Source: DATGLW01 sp035293965
Lineage (GTDB): Bacteria; Actinomycetota; Acidimicrobiia; Acidimicrobiales; RAAP-2
DNA: 40,601 bases
NCBI GenBank assembly: GCA_035293965.1
Contig: DATGLW010000039.1
Span: 1-40,601, forward strand
Direction: 5' to 3'
Part shown: piece by piece, positions 10,055 to 17,823 of the stretch
Numbering within the stretch: the first letter of the stretch is position 1
Layout: each line of letters starts with the position of its first letter
The notes under the pieces: generated by a model
The model's input: the letters and a program-made list of their open reading frames with translations, nothing else
Database searches by the model: none
Told to the model about the DNA's origin: nothing
Translations under genes and position numbers: made by a program

Positions 10055-10924
10055 ATGACAGAGGGACCGGGTTATCGCAGCATCTGGACCGAGCTGTGCA
10101 CGGTGGCGTTCCGCCAGGCGTGGGTCGACGCCGGTGGGGTCACCACGAGGCTGGCCGAGGCGGGGCCCCGCGACGCGCCTGCCGTGCTCATGCTGCACGG
10201 CACGGGCGGGCATTGGGAGACTTTCGCCTCGAACCTCGGCCCGTTCTCGGAGCACTTCCGGTGCATTGCGATCGACATGGTCGGCAACGGCTTCTCGGAC
10301 AAGCCCGACGTCGACTACGAGATCGGCGTCTACGTCGAGCACGCGTTCGCGGTGCTCGACGCGCTCGGGGTCTCCTCGGCCTCGTTCATGGGCACGTCGC
10401 TCGGTGCCTGGGTCGCGGCTTCTGCCGCGCTGGCACGGCCCGAGCGCGTGGAGAAGCTCGTCCTCATGTCACCCGCCGGGCTGATGGCGACGGCGGGCAA
10501 CATGGCGCGCATCCGCTCCGAGCGGACCGCCGCGGTCGACGATCCCTCGTGGTCGAGGATCAAGGCGCTCTTCGACCACCTGATCGCCGACGAGCGCAAC
10601 CGGATCCCGGACCTGGTCGCGGTGCGCCAGGCCATCTACCGCCTCCCCGGCACGAAGGCCGCCATCGACCACGTGCTCGTCCTCCAGGACCCAGCCGTGC
10701 GGCACCGCAACCTGCTCACTGAGCAGCAGTGGTCGTCGATCGCGGCGCCGGCGCTCGTGGTCGCCTCCGGTCAGGACCACAGCGAGTACGAGAGCACCGC
10801 CCGGAGGGTCGCGGCGCTGCTCCCGAACGCCGAGGTCCTGGAGATGCCCTCCGTGCGGCACTGGCCTCACTTCGAGGATCCCGAGGCGTTCAACGCCGCC
10901 GCGATCGCGTTCCTCCGGCGGTGA
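10055..10924 (+). CDS. Alpha/beta hydrolase, meta-cleavage-product type (MhpC/BphD-like)
   Basis: A 289-residue alpha/beta hydrolase. The oxyanion motif is HGTGGHWETF, the nucleophile elbow is GTSLGAW (Ser near residue 115), a candidate acid is the Asp of SGQDHSE and the catalytic His is in SVRHWPHFEDPEAF (near 269). The N-terminal layout and length fit C-C bond hydrolases that split 2-hydroxy-6-oxo-dienoates from meta ring cleavage. I chose the second of two nearby ATGs because GGGGAGG lies six bases before it and overlaps the first. The next gene starts inside its stop codon. An ester hydrolase acting on the Baeyer-Villiger product is the main alternative. Confidence 0.87.
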   Translation: MTEGPGYRSIWTELCTVAFRQAWVDAGGVTTRLAEAGPRDAPAVLMLHGTGGHWETFASNLGPFSEHFRCIAIDMVGNGFSDKPDVDYEIGVYVEHAFAVLDALGVSSASFMGTSLGAWVAASAALARPERVEKLVLMSPAGLMATAGNMARIRSERTAAVDDPSWSRIKALFDHLIADERNRIPDLVAVRQAIYRLPGTKAAIDHVLVLQDPAVRHRNLLTEQQWSSIAAPALVVASGQDHSEYESTARRVAALLPNAEVLEMPSVRHWPHFEDPEAFNAAAIAFLRR

Positions 10925-11814
10925 CCGGCTCCGGCCAGCCCCCTGCGCCGCCCCCGGCCCGCGCCGCTCGCTCCCTCGGCGAGGCAGCAGTGGCCGAGGC
11001 CGCTCGCCAGCTCTCGGAGGCCGAGCGGACCCGAGTGCCCGTGCGGCAGCTCTCCCTCCGGCACCCGCAGATGACGATCGAGGACGCCTATGCCGTCCAG
11101 CGGGCGCTGGTCGAGGCGAAGCTGGCCGAGGGCCGGCGGGTGGTGGGGCACAAGGTGGGCCTGACGTCGGTGGCCATGCAGCAGGCCGTGTCGATCACCG
11201 AGCCTGACTTCGGCGTGGTCTTCGACGACATGGTCTTCGACGACGGTGCCGACATCCCCGCCGCCCGCTTCATCCGTCCGCGGGTCGAGGTGGAGCTCGC
11301 CTTCGTGCTCGGGGAGGCGCTCACGGGGCCTGGCTGCACCGCGGCCGACGTGCTCCGGGCCTCGGCGGTGGTCGTCCCCGCGCTCGAGCTGCTCGACGCG
11401 AGGGTGCAGATGAGCGACCCGGACACGGGCCACCTCCGAACCATCGTCGACACCATCGCCGACAACGCCGCGGCAGCCGGGGTGGTCTTCGGGAGCAGCG
11501 CCGTGCGCCCCTTCGACCTCGACCTCCGCTGGGTCGCGGCGCTCCTCTCTCGCAACGGCGTCATCGAGGAGTCGGGCGTGGCCGCGGCCGTGCGCAACCA
11601 CCCGGCGAACAGCGCGGCGTGGCTGGCCAACAAGCTGGCGTCCTACGGCGTCGAGCTCGAAGCCGGCCAGGTGATCCTGTCCGGCTCCTTCACGCGTGCG
11701 GTCCCCGCTGCCGCAGGCGACGTCTTCTGCGTCGACTACGGGCGGCTCGGGACCATCACCTGCCGGTTCACCCCTGCGCCCGGGGAGCCGCCCGCACCGG
11801 GGCCCGCGCGGTGA
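10921..11814 (+). CDS. mhpD: 2-hydroxypenta-2,4-dienoate hydratase (2-keto-4-pentenoate hydratase)
   Basis: A 297-residue member of the hydratase/decarboxylase (FAH-like) family. It adds water to 2-hydroxypentadienoate to give 4-hydroxy-2-oxovalerate, the step after meta-cleavage hydrolysis. Family segments are GHKVGLTSVAMQQAV, PDFGVVFDDMVF and the metal-binding RPRVEVELAFVLG. The GTG at 10921 overlaps the previous stop as GTGA, giving a non-conserved N-terminal tail of about 40 residues; a GTG at 10990 would give a length closer to known MhpD. A 4-oxalocrotonate decarboxylase is the family alternative, but the neighbouring hydrolase and aldolase favour the hydratase role. Confidence 0.9.
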   Translation: MTGSGQPPAPPPARAARSLGEAAVAEAARQLSEAERTRVPVRQLSLRHPQMTIEDAYAVQRALVEAKLAEGRRVVGHKVGLTSVAMQQAVSITEPDFGVVFDDMVFDDGADIPAARFIRPRVEVELAFVLGEALTGPGCTAADVLRASAVVVPALELLDARVQMSDPDTGHLRTIVDTIADNAAAAGVVFGSSAVRPFDLDLRWVAALLSRNGVIEESGVAAAVRNHPANSAAWLANKLASYGVELEAGQVILSGSFTRAVPAAAGDVFCVDYGRLGTITCRFTPAPGEPPAPGPAR

Positions 11815-12659
11815 CGGGGGAGGGGGCATCGCGCCGCTTCGCCGACGCCTTCTCGGCCGGTCGGGCACTCGTCGGCCTCTGGCTGTCCTCGGGGAGCGCC
11901 TACTGCGCCGAGATCTGCGCCGGTGCCGGGTTCGACTGGCTGTTGATCGACGCCGAGCACTCGCCGAACGACCTGCTCTCGGTGCTCGACCAGCTGCACG
12001 CGGTCGCGCCGTACCCATCCGAGGTGGTGGTCCGCCCTCCGGTTGCCGACCGCGTGGTCGTCAAGCAGCTCCTCGACATCGGGGTCCAGTCGATCCTGTT
12101 CCCGATGGTCGGCTCGGCCGAGGCAGCCCGCCAGGCGGTCGCCATGACCCGCTACCCGCCGCGCGGGGTCCGCGGCGTGGGGGCCGCGCTGGCCCGCGCG
12201 TCGCGGTGGGGCCGCGTGCCCGACTACCTCGCCTCGGCCGACGACGCGGTGACGGTCCTCGTGCAGGTCGAGGACCGGGCGGGCCTCGATGCCCTCGAGG
12301 CGATCGCGACGGTCGACGGCGTCGACGGCGTCTTCCTCGGCCCCGCGGACCTCGCCGCCTCCCTGGGCCACCTCGGCCATCCCGACCACCCTGAGGTGGT
12401 CGCGGCGATCGAGGGGGCGATCGGCCGCCTCGATCGGCTCGGGGTCCCCTGCGGCGTCAACGCCTTCGCGGAAGCCCGCGCGCGCCGCTGCATCGAGCTC
12501 GGCTGCCGCTTCGTCGTGGTCGGAGCCGACGTGGCGGTGCTGGCACGCGGCACCGAGGAGCTGGCGGCCCGCTACCGCCGCCCCGCCAGCCAGTCCGCGG
12601 AAGGGGGCTCCTCTCCAGCGGACGGGCCCGGAGGGGACGGGTCGACCGGGCCGCGGTGA
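11811..12659 (+). CDS. HpaI/HpcH-type class II aldolase
   Basis: A 282-residue divalent-metal, pyruvate-dependent aldolase of the HpcH/HpaI family. Motifs are GFDWLLIDAEHSPND, QSILFPMV, VQVEDRAGLDALEAI and GVDGVFLGPADLAASLG. Here it would split 4-hydroxy-2-oxovalerate or a longer homologue to pyruvate and an aldehyde, completing the lower meta pathway. MhpE-type aldolase and MhpF dehydrogenase are not seen, so this protein may replace MhpE. The GTG overlaps the hydratase stop as GTGA. A Ser/Gly/Pro-rich tail of about 25 residues follows the fold. It is the last gene before a convergent operon. Confidence 0.9.
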   Translation: MTGEGASRRFADAFSAGRALVGLWLSSGSAYCAEICAGAGFDWLLIDAEHSPNDLLSVLDQLHAVAPYPSEVVVRPPVADRVVVKQLLDIGVQSILFPMVGSAEAARQAVAMTRYPPRGVRGVGAALARASRWGRVPDYLASADDAVTVLVQVEDRAGLDALEAIATVDGVDGVFLGPADLAASLGHLGHPDHPEVVAAIEGAIGRLDRLGVPCGVNAFAEARARRCIELGCRFVVVGADVAVLARGTEELAARYRRPASQSAEGGSSPADGPGGDGSTGPR

Positions 12660-12685
12660 GGAGGCCGGGGCCCCGTTGCCGGAGG

Positions 12686-12700
12686 CGACGACCGGCGTCG
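12686..12700. terminator. Short hairpin between convergent operons
   Basis: A 5-bp stem (CGACG / CGTCG) with a 5-base loop lies in the 60-bp gap between the aldolase gene and the convergent hydrolase gene. The gap is where a terminator is expected, but the stem is short for this base composition. Confidence 0.2.
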
Positions 12701-12719
12701 GGGAGGCGCCATCGAATCC

Positions 12720-13868
12720 TCAGAGCTGCGCTGCCCAGCCGCACAGGGCGTCGAGCGCCTCGCCGAGCGCCTGGGGCTGGCCCTCGAAGTAGTGCGTGCC
12801 CCCCTTGATCTCGACGAGGGCTCGAGACGAGGCGGCCGACGCCGCATCGTGCATCTGGCGTGCCATCTGGGGAGTGACCACGGGATCGGCCGTGCCGACC
12901 CCCACCCACACCGGGCAGGTGATCGTCGGGAGCCACCGCAGCGAGTCGCCGAGCGAGTGGTCGAGCGACCACTGGTTGAGCCACGACCGCAGCGTCGAGC
13001 AGCGCCCGATGCCTGCGGGCAGGTAGTTGGCGATCGCGGGCGGCCCCCAGAGGGAGACGCCGACCTCGCGGTCGCTCGGCTCGATCCCGCCGTCGAGGAA
13101 CCGCAGGTCGGCCGTCGTGCCCTGCACGACGAAGGTCATGTCGTCCAGCCCGGCGGGGGCGTGGCCCGCGGCAGTGATGGCGGCCAGCATGCCCTCTGCC
13201 CACGCCGAGATCCGCCTGTTGCGGGCGCGCTGTGCCTCCCGGTACCGCTGCACGAACGCCGGCGTGAAGGGCGGCCCGTTCCTCGGGTCGTACATGTCGA
13301 GCGACGGGTCGCGCTCGAAGGGTTGGTGCTCGTCGACGATCGCCGGGTCGATCCACTCGGCGCACAGGCGGGCGCGCGAGGGGTGGGCGTTGAACATGGC
13401 GATGGCGTCGGCCGGCGCCAGGCGGGCCTCGGTGAGGTCCGGGCCGCCGCCCGGTGGTGTGCTGACCGACGGGGCCACCGCCTGGGCCTGGTAGTAGGGC
13501 ACGATCGACGCGCCCCCCGAGTTGCCGACCAGGACCACCTTGTCGTAGCCGCGCTCGCGCAGGTGCGCCACCATCGCGCCGATGTCGAGCAGGCAGTTCT
13601 CGAGGATGAGGCTGGTGTCGTTGCCCACGTAGCGAGTTGTCAGCCCGATCGCGCCGAACCCGCGCTCGGCCACGCCCGCCAGCGCGTAGTGCCCGAGGAA
13701 GTTGGCGGTCGGGTGGCACCAGACGATCGCGGTCGCAGGGGTGGTCCCGGCCCGCTTGACCTCGCTGGCCCAGACGGTCCTGGCCAGGCGCGCGACGCCC
13801 GAGTAGATCTCCACGCGGGCGTGCGCCGCCTGGGGGGCGGCGAGGAGCGTCCGCTCGAGCTCGCTCAC
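12720..13868 (-). CDS. Alpha/beta hydrolase of unknown substrate
   Basis: A 382-residue alpha/beta-fold protein. The nucleophile elbow is VLVGNSGGAS (Ser near residue 115), preceded by an extended strand region with CHPTANFLGHYALAG. Near the C-terminus GVGTADPVVTP could supply the acid and GGTHYFEGQ the histidine. The GTG is strongly supported by AGGAGG five bases upstream, and it overlaps the stop of the kinase-like gene by four bases. It is the last of a three-gene unit with an LLM oxidoreductase and an APH-fold protein. An esterase, lactonase or CoA-thioesterase role would fit; the substrate cannot be read from the sequence. Confidence 0.82.
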   Translation of the reverse strand: MSELERTLLAAPQAAHARVEIYSGVARLARTVWASEVKRAGTTPATAIVWCHPTANFLGHYALAGVAERGFGAIGLTTRYVGNDTSLILENCLLDIGAMVAHLRERGYDKVVLVGNSGGASIVPYYQAQAVAPSVSTPPGGGPDLTEARLAPADAIAMFNAHPSRARLCAEWIDPAIVDEHQPFERDPSLDMYDPRNGPPFTPAFVQRYREAQRARNRRISAWAEGMLAAITAAGHAPAGLDDMTFVVQGTTADLRFLDGGIEPSDREVGVSLWGPPAIANYLPAGIGRCSTLRSWLNQWSLDHSLGDSLRWLPTITCPVWVGVGTADPVVTPQMARQMHDAASAASSRALVEIKGGTHYFEGQPQALGEALDALCGWAAQL

Positions 13869-15043
13869 GAGGGCCTCCTGTGGGCTGTGCTGCGATGGTC
13901 GCGGCCGCCGGGGTGCGACCGCGACCGCGAACCGGTGCCCGCCGGGGGGCTGCCAGCGGGCACCCCACGATGGGCCAGGTAGTCCGGGGAGAGCTCGGGG
14001 ACGGGCAGGCCGAGCCGTCGGGCCAGCATCTGGGTCACCGTGTTGTCGTGGCCCATGCGGGTGCCGGGCCGGGCCAAACCCCGCGCGACCCGCGCGTCGG
14101 CCTGGCGGATCAAGGTCGTCGCCATGAAGACCAATTCCATCACGTCGAAGAGGGCGAGGTCCGCGAGGCGCCGGCCGGCGCGCGCCTCGTAGGCGGCGAT
14201 GGTCGCCTCGCGGTCGGGCCAGCCGGGAAGCCGCTCGACGCCGATCGCCTCGGTCTGGAACTCGTCGAAGAAGAGCCAGTGCGCGACGTCGCGCTCGGGC
14301 GGGCCGATGGCAGCGGTCTCCCAGTCGATGGCCGCAGCCACCGACAGGTCCGGCGCGATGATCATGTTCCCCACCCGCGGGTCGCCCCACAGCAGGACCG
14401 GTTCGCCGAGGTCGAGCCGGCCGGCCTCCCGCTCGAGGTGCTCGACCGCCGCGTCGGTGACGGGGAACTCGCGCCCCGCCGTGCTCCAGCGGTACCACTC
14501 GGCGAGGGCGGCCACGTGGGACGCGACCGTGGCCGTGGCAGGGTCGCCGTCGAGGAGGAAGGCGTGGGTCGCGCGCCAGTCGACGGCGTGCACCGCCACG
14601 AGCACGTCGAGGGACGCGTGCCACAGGCGTTCGCGTTCGGCCGTCGAGAGGCTCGGCAGCCACCCCACTGCGTGGATGGAGGGCTTGGCTGCGGGGACGT
14701 GCCCGGGCACCCGCTCCATCACGAAGAACGGCGCGCCGAGCACGGCGGGATCGGGTTCGACCCAGCGCACGGCGGGGACCGGTATGCCGGCTTGCCGGAG
14801 CCCCAGGAGCACCCGCGCCTCGCGTTGCACGTCGGGCGAGCGGAAGATCGTCGTCCCCCTCGCCTCGCGGCGCACCACGAGCTGCTCGCGGTGCCCGTCG
14901 GCCAGGACGCTGCACAGGAGCGTGTCGTTGGACTGGCCGGCGGGCGCCCTCGACAGGTCGGTCACCTCGACGTGGCCCGCGCCGAGCTTCCGGGCGAGCC
15001 AGGCGGCGAGGGGGGCGGCCAGCTCGTCGGGGGCAGGGGTCAT
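13865..15043 (-). CDS. APH-fold phosphotransferase (ACAD10/11 N-domain-like)
   Basis: A 392-residue small-molecule kinase fold. The catalytic loop reads LLWGDPRVGNMI (Asp near 218, with Trp where many kinases have His), and the metal-binding motif is AAIDWETAAIGPPERD (Asp near 239). Related domains include ACAD10/11 and LvaA, which phosphorylate 4-hydroxyacyl-CoA so that the hydroxyl can later be removed. Antibiotic resistance is less likely given the catabolic setting. The ATG at 15043 overlaps the upstream LLM stop as ATGA, and its own stop overlaps the next start as GTGA, so all three genes are translationally linked. The substrate, perhaps a hydroxylated acyl-CoA, is inferred. Confidence 0.82.
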   Translation of the reverse strand: MTPAPDELAAPLAAWLARKLGAGHVEVTDLSRAPAGQSNDTLLCSVLADGHREQLVVRREARGTTIFRSPDVQREARVLLGLRQAGIPVPAVRWVEPDPAVLGAPFFVMERVPGHVPAAKPSIHAVGWLPSLSTAERERLWHASLDVLVAVHAVDWRATHAFLLDGDPATATVASHVAALAEWYRWSTAGREFPVTDAAVEHLEREAGRLDLGEPVLLWGDPRVGNMIIAPDLSVAAAIDWETAAIGPPERDVAHWLFFDEFQTEAIGVERLPGWPDREATIAAYEARAGRRLADLALFDVMELVFMATTLIRQADARVARGLARPGTRMGHDNTVTQMLARRLGLPVPELSPDYLAHRGVPAGSPPAGTGSRSRSHPGGRDHRSTAHRRPS

Positions 15044-16161
15044 CGTGGGGGGCCGAAGGCTGCCACGAGCGGACCGAGGCGCTCCGCCGTGGTGCCGTGG
15101 AGGACCAGCTCGTCCGCGCCCGCGTCGAGGTACTCGCCGAGCCGGCGCGCGCAGTCGGCCGCCGTGCCGCTCGCCGCGGCCGACGTGAGCCAGTGCGCCG
15201 GCAATCGTCCGGCGAGCTGGACGAGCTCGGCGCGCGAGAGCGCCTTGTCCGCCTGCCGGTCGCCGAGGGAAGCGAGCGCCGGCTCCGCCCGGTAGCGGGC
15301 GAGGTCGGCAGGATCCCACCCGTTCGCGGCGACGAGTGCGTCACCGAGGCCTGCGACGTGGAAGTACCCTGCCGCTCGCGCGTGGACGGCCAGGCGCGTC
15401 GTTGCCTCGTCGAGGTCCGGCGCGACGACCACCGCGGCGTACGCGAGCACCCGGGCCGGGTCGCGCCCGGCGCGGCGGGCCGCGTCGCGGACGATCGCGA
15501 TCGAGCGAGCCGTCGCCTCGGGCGTCAAGAAGGGGTGGAGCACCACGCCGTCGAAGCAGCGGCCCGCCAGCGCGAGCGTCTTCGGGCCGACGGCGGCGAG
15601 CAGGAGCGGTGGGGGGTCGACGTCCGGGCGCTGGGGGAGGCGCAGGTTGGGGAAGTGCCCGGCGGGGCCCTCGTAGTGCACCGTCTCGCCGCGCCACAGC
15701 CGCCGGAGGACCTCGGCCGTGTCACCCAGGGAGGCGAGCGTCGGAGCCGGCAGCCCGTAGTCGCGCCACCTCCATGGCGCGGAGCGGCCGATCCCGAGGA
15801 GGAACCGGCCGCCGGACAGGGCTTGGAGCGTCTGGCCCATGGAGGCCAGCACCATCGGATGGCGCAGCGAGGTGTGGGTCACCGCCGCGCCGATCCGAAC
15901 CGTCGAGGTCCGCTGGGTGAGGGCGCCTGCGAGCGAGGGCAGGTCCTTGGTGTCGTAGCGCTCCCCGATCCATACGGTCCCGAGGCCGATCGCCTCGGCC
16001 GCGGCGGCCTGGCCGAGGGCGGGGCGGGGGTCGCGCACCCCCCCGGGCAGCACGTAGCTGCCCAGCAGGGCCGGGTCCCGCCCGTTCCCGCTCGTCTGCG
16101 GGCCGATCTCGTGGCGCGGGCCCTCGTCCACTGCTGCACGCACACGGTTCGGCGGGCTCAC
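15040..16161 (-). CDS. LLM-class F420-dependent oxidoreductase
   Basis: A luciferase-like TIM-barrel oxidoreductase of about 373 residues. Recognisable segments are GLGTVWIGERYDTKDL, RIGAAVTHTSLRHPM, GRFLLGIGRS and PPPLLLAAVGPKTLALAGR. Such enzymes in actinomycetes normally use coenzyme F420 rather than FMN. The GTG at 16161 is chosen because TACCGT ends seven bases upstream, a leaderless arrangement; GTGs at 16143 and 16131 are alternatives and no ribosome site is visible for any. It heads a coupled unit with the kinase-like and hydrolase genes and is divergent from an acyl-CoA ligase gene. Its substrate is unknown. Confidence 0.88.
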   Translation of the reverse strand: MSPPNRVRAAVDEGPRHEIGPQTSGNGRDPALLGSYVLPGGVRDPRPALGQAAAAEAIGLGTVWIGERYDTKDLPSLAGALTQRTSTVRIGAAVTHTSLRHPMVLASMGQTLQALSGGRFLLGIGRSAPWRWRDYGLPAPTLASLGDTAEVLRRLWRGETVHYEGPAGHFPNLRLPQRPDVDPPPLLLAAVGPKTLALAGRCFDGVVLHPFLTPEATARSIAIVRDAARRAGRDPARVLAYAAVVVAPDLDEATTRLAVHARAAGYFHVAGLGDALVAANGWDPADLARYRAEPALASLGDRQADKALSRAELVQLAGRLPAHWLTSAAASGTAADCARRLGEYLDAGADELVLHGTTAERLGPLVAAFGPPR

Positions 16162-16168
16162 GGCCCGA

Positions 16169-16174
16169 ACGGTA
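16169..16174 (-). promoter_or_regulatory. -10 element (TACCGT) for a leaderless transcript
   Basis: TACCGT on the minus strand ends seven bases before the chosen GTG of the LLM gene. I see no convincing -35. It lies in the 72-bp gap shared with the divergent ligase gene. Confidence 0.45.
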
Positions 16175-16233
16175 CCGCCGTTCGCCGGGCGGCGCGCTGC
16201 GTGCTTGGATGTCGCCGTGGTACGAGGCAGCAG

Positions 16234-17817
16234 ATGAACGTCGGCCAGCTCCTTGCCAACAGCGCTCGTCGCTTCCCCGACCGCCCTGCGGTCACCTGGG
16301 GGGTGCACACGCGCACCTACGGCGAGCTGGACCGCCGCACGAACGCCCTGGCGCGGGCCCTCGGCTCCCTCGGCGTCGCCAGAGGCGACCGCGTGTGCGT
16401 GCTCATGCGGAACCGACCCGAGATGCTCGAGGCGATGTTCGCGTGCTTCAAGGGGGGCTTCTGTGTCGTCCCCCTCAACAGCCGGTTCACCCCCGAGGAG
16501 GTGGCCTTCCACGTCGAGGATGCCGGGGCTCGGGCGGTGCTGACCGATGCCGAGGGGGCGCCGGTGGTCGCCGGCGCCAGCGTCCCCGCGGGCAGGGTCG
16601 TGGTCGCCGGCGGCGACGGTGCGGGCCAGAGTGCGGGCCATCTCGACCACGACGAGCTCATCGCGGGCGCGGACGGCGCGCCGGTCGCGGCCGACGTCGG
16701 CCGCGACGACCTGGCGTGGCTCTTCTACACATCGGGCACGACCGGGCACCCGAAGGGCGCGATGCTCACCCACGGCGTGCTGGGCTTCGTGGTCGCGTCG
16801 TGGCTCGCCGACCTCACCCCGCTCGACGAGCGCGACGTCACGCTGCACGCGGCCCCCCTGAGCCACGGGGCCGGGTTCCACGCCCTGGCGGCAACCGCCC
16901 GCGGCGCCCGCCAGGTCATCCCTGCCGGCGCCCACTTCGAGCCACGCGCCATCCTGGAGCTGCTCGCACGCGAGCGCGTCACCAACACCTGGCTCGTCCC
17001 GACCCAGATCGTGATGCTGCTCGACGCACTGGACGGGGCTCGACCGGAGCTCCCCGACCTGCGCGCCGTGGTCTACGGCGGCGCCCCCTTCGCCCCGGCG
17101 GACCTCCGCCTGGCCCTCGAGACCTTCGGCCCGGTGCTCGTCCAGCTCTTCGGCCAGGGTGAGACCCCCATGACGGCCACCGTGCTCTCGGCGCGTGACC
17201 ACGCCGCGGCCCTCGCCGGCGACCGGCCTGAGCGGCTCTCGTCGGCGGGCGTCGCCCGGCCCGGGACTGACGTGCGCATTCTCGGCGAGGGCGACGCCGA
17301 GCTGCCTGCCGGCGAGGTCGGCGAGGTCTGCGTGCGGGGCGGGGCGGTGATGGCCGGGTACTGGAGGCGGCCCGAGGACACCGCGGCCACCCTGCGCAAC
17401 GGCTGGCTGCACACGGGCGACCTCGGCCGCATGGACGAGCAGGGCTACCTCTACCTGCTCGACCGCGCGAAGGACATGATCATCAGCGGCGGGTCGAACG
17501 TCTACGCCGTCGAGGTCGAGGCGGTCCTCGCGGAGCACCCGGCCGTCCACGAGGTCGCCGTGGTCGGGACGCCCGATCGCACGTGGGGGGAGGTGGTGAC
17601 CGCCGTCGTGGTCCCCCGCGAAGGTGTCGCCACGGCCGACCTCGGGAGCGTGCTCGCCGAGCACTGCGGGGCGGTCCTGGCCGGCTACAAGCGCCCGCGC
17701 CGGTTCGTCTTCCGCCAGTCCCTGCCCCGCAACTCCTACGGCAAGGTCCTCAAGCGGGAGCTTCGCGAGTCGCTGGCGCGCGCCGACGAGGACGCGAGGG
17801 ACCCCGCCGGCACCTGA
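16234..17817 (+). CDS. Acyl-CoA ligase (AMP-forming, long-chain/aryl type)
   Basis: A 527-residue ANL ligase with P-loop YTSGTTGHPKGAMLTH, YGGAPFAPADL, LFGQGETPMT, LHTGDLGRMDEQGY, hinge DRAKDMIISGGSNVYAVEVE and catalytic lysine in RNSYGKVLKREL. It forms an acyl-CoA through an acyl-adenylate. The ATG at 16234 starts MNVGQLLANSARRFPDRPA, the normal family N-terminus, with GAGG six bases upstream. It stands alone on the plus strand: divergent from the LLM-kinase-hydrolase unit, and convergent with the amidohydrolase gene, whose stop lies only six bases away. It may supply the CoA thioester used by the LLM-kinase unit, but there is no direct evidence. Confidence 0.92.
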   Translation: MNVGQLLANSARRFPDRPAVTWGVHTRTYGELDRRTNALARALGSLGVARGDRVCVLMRNRPEMLEAMFACFKGGFCVVPLNSRFTPEEVAFHVEDAGARAVLTDAEGAPVVAGASVPAGRVVVAGGDGAGQSAGHLDHDELIAGADGAPVAADVGRDDLAWLFYTSGTTGHPKGAMLTHGVLGFVVASWLADLTPLDERDVTLHAAPLSHGAGFHALAATARGARQVIPAGAHFEPRAILELLARERVTNTWLVPTQIVMLLDALDGARPELPDLRAVVYGGAPFAPADLRLALETFGPVLVQLFGQGETPMTATVLSARDHAAALAGDRPERLSSAGVARPGTDVRILGEGDAELPAGEVGEVCVRGGAVMAGYWRRPEDTAATLRNGWLHTGDLGRMDEQGYLYLLDRAKDMIISGGSNVYAVEVEAVLAEHPAVHEVAVVGTPDRTWGEVVTAVVVPREGVATADLGSVLAEHCGAVLAGYKRPRRFVFRQSLPRNSYGKVLKRELRESLARADEDARDPAGT

Positions 17818-17823
17818 GGTCGC

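Noticed and set aside
13865..15043. Aminoglycoside resistance gene
   Set aside because: The APH fold is present, but the LLW-GD variant and the coupled catabolic neighbours fit the acyl-CoA/hydroxy-acid kinase group better.
15040..17664. The LLM frame extended upstream to 874 codons
   Set aside because: The extra 500 codons are antisense to the acyl-CoA ligase gene and have no homology; the fold starts at about 16161.
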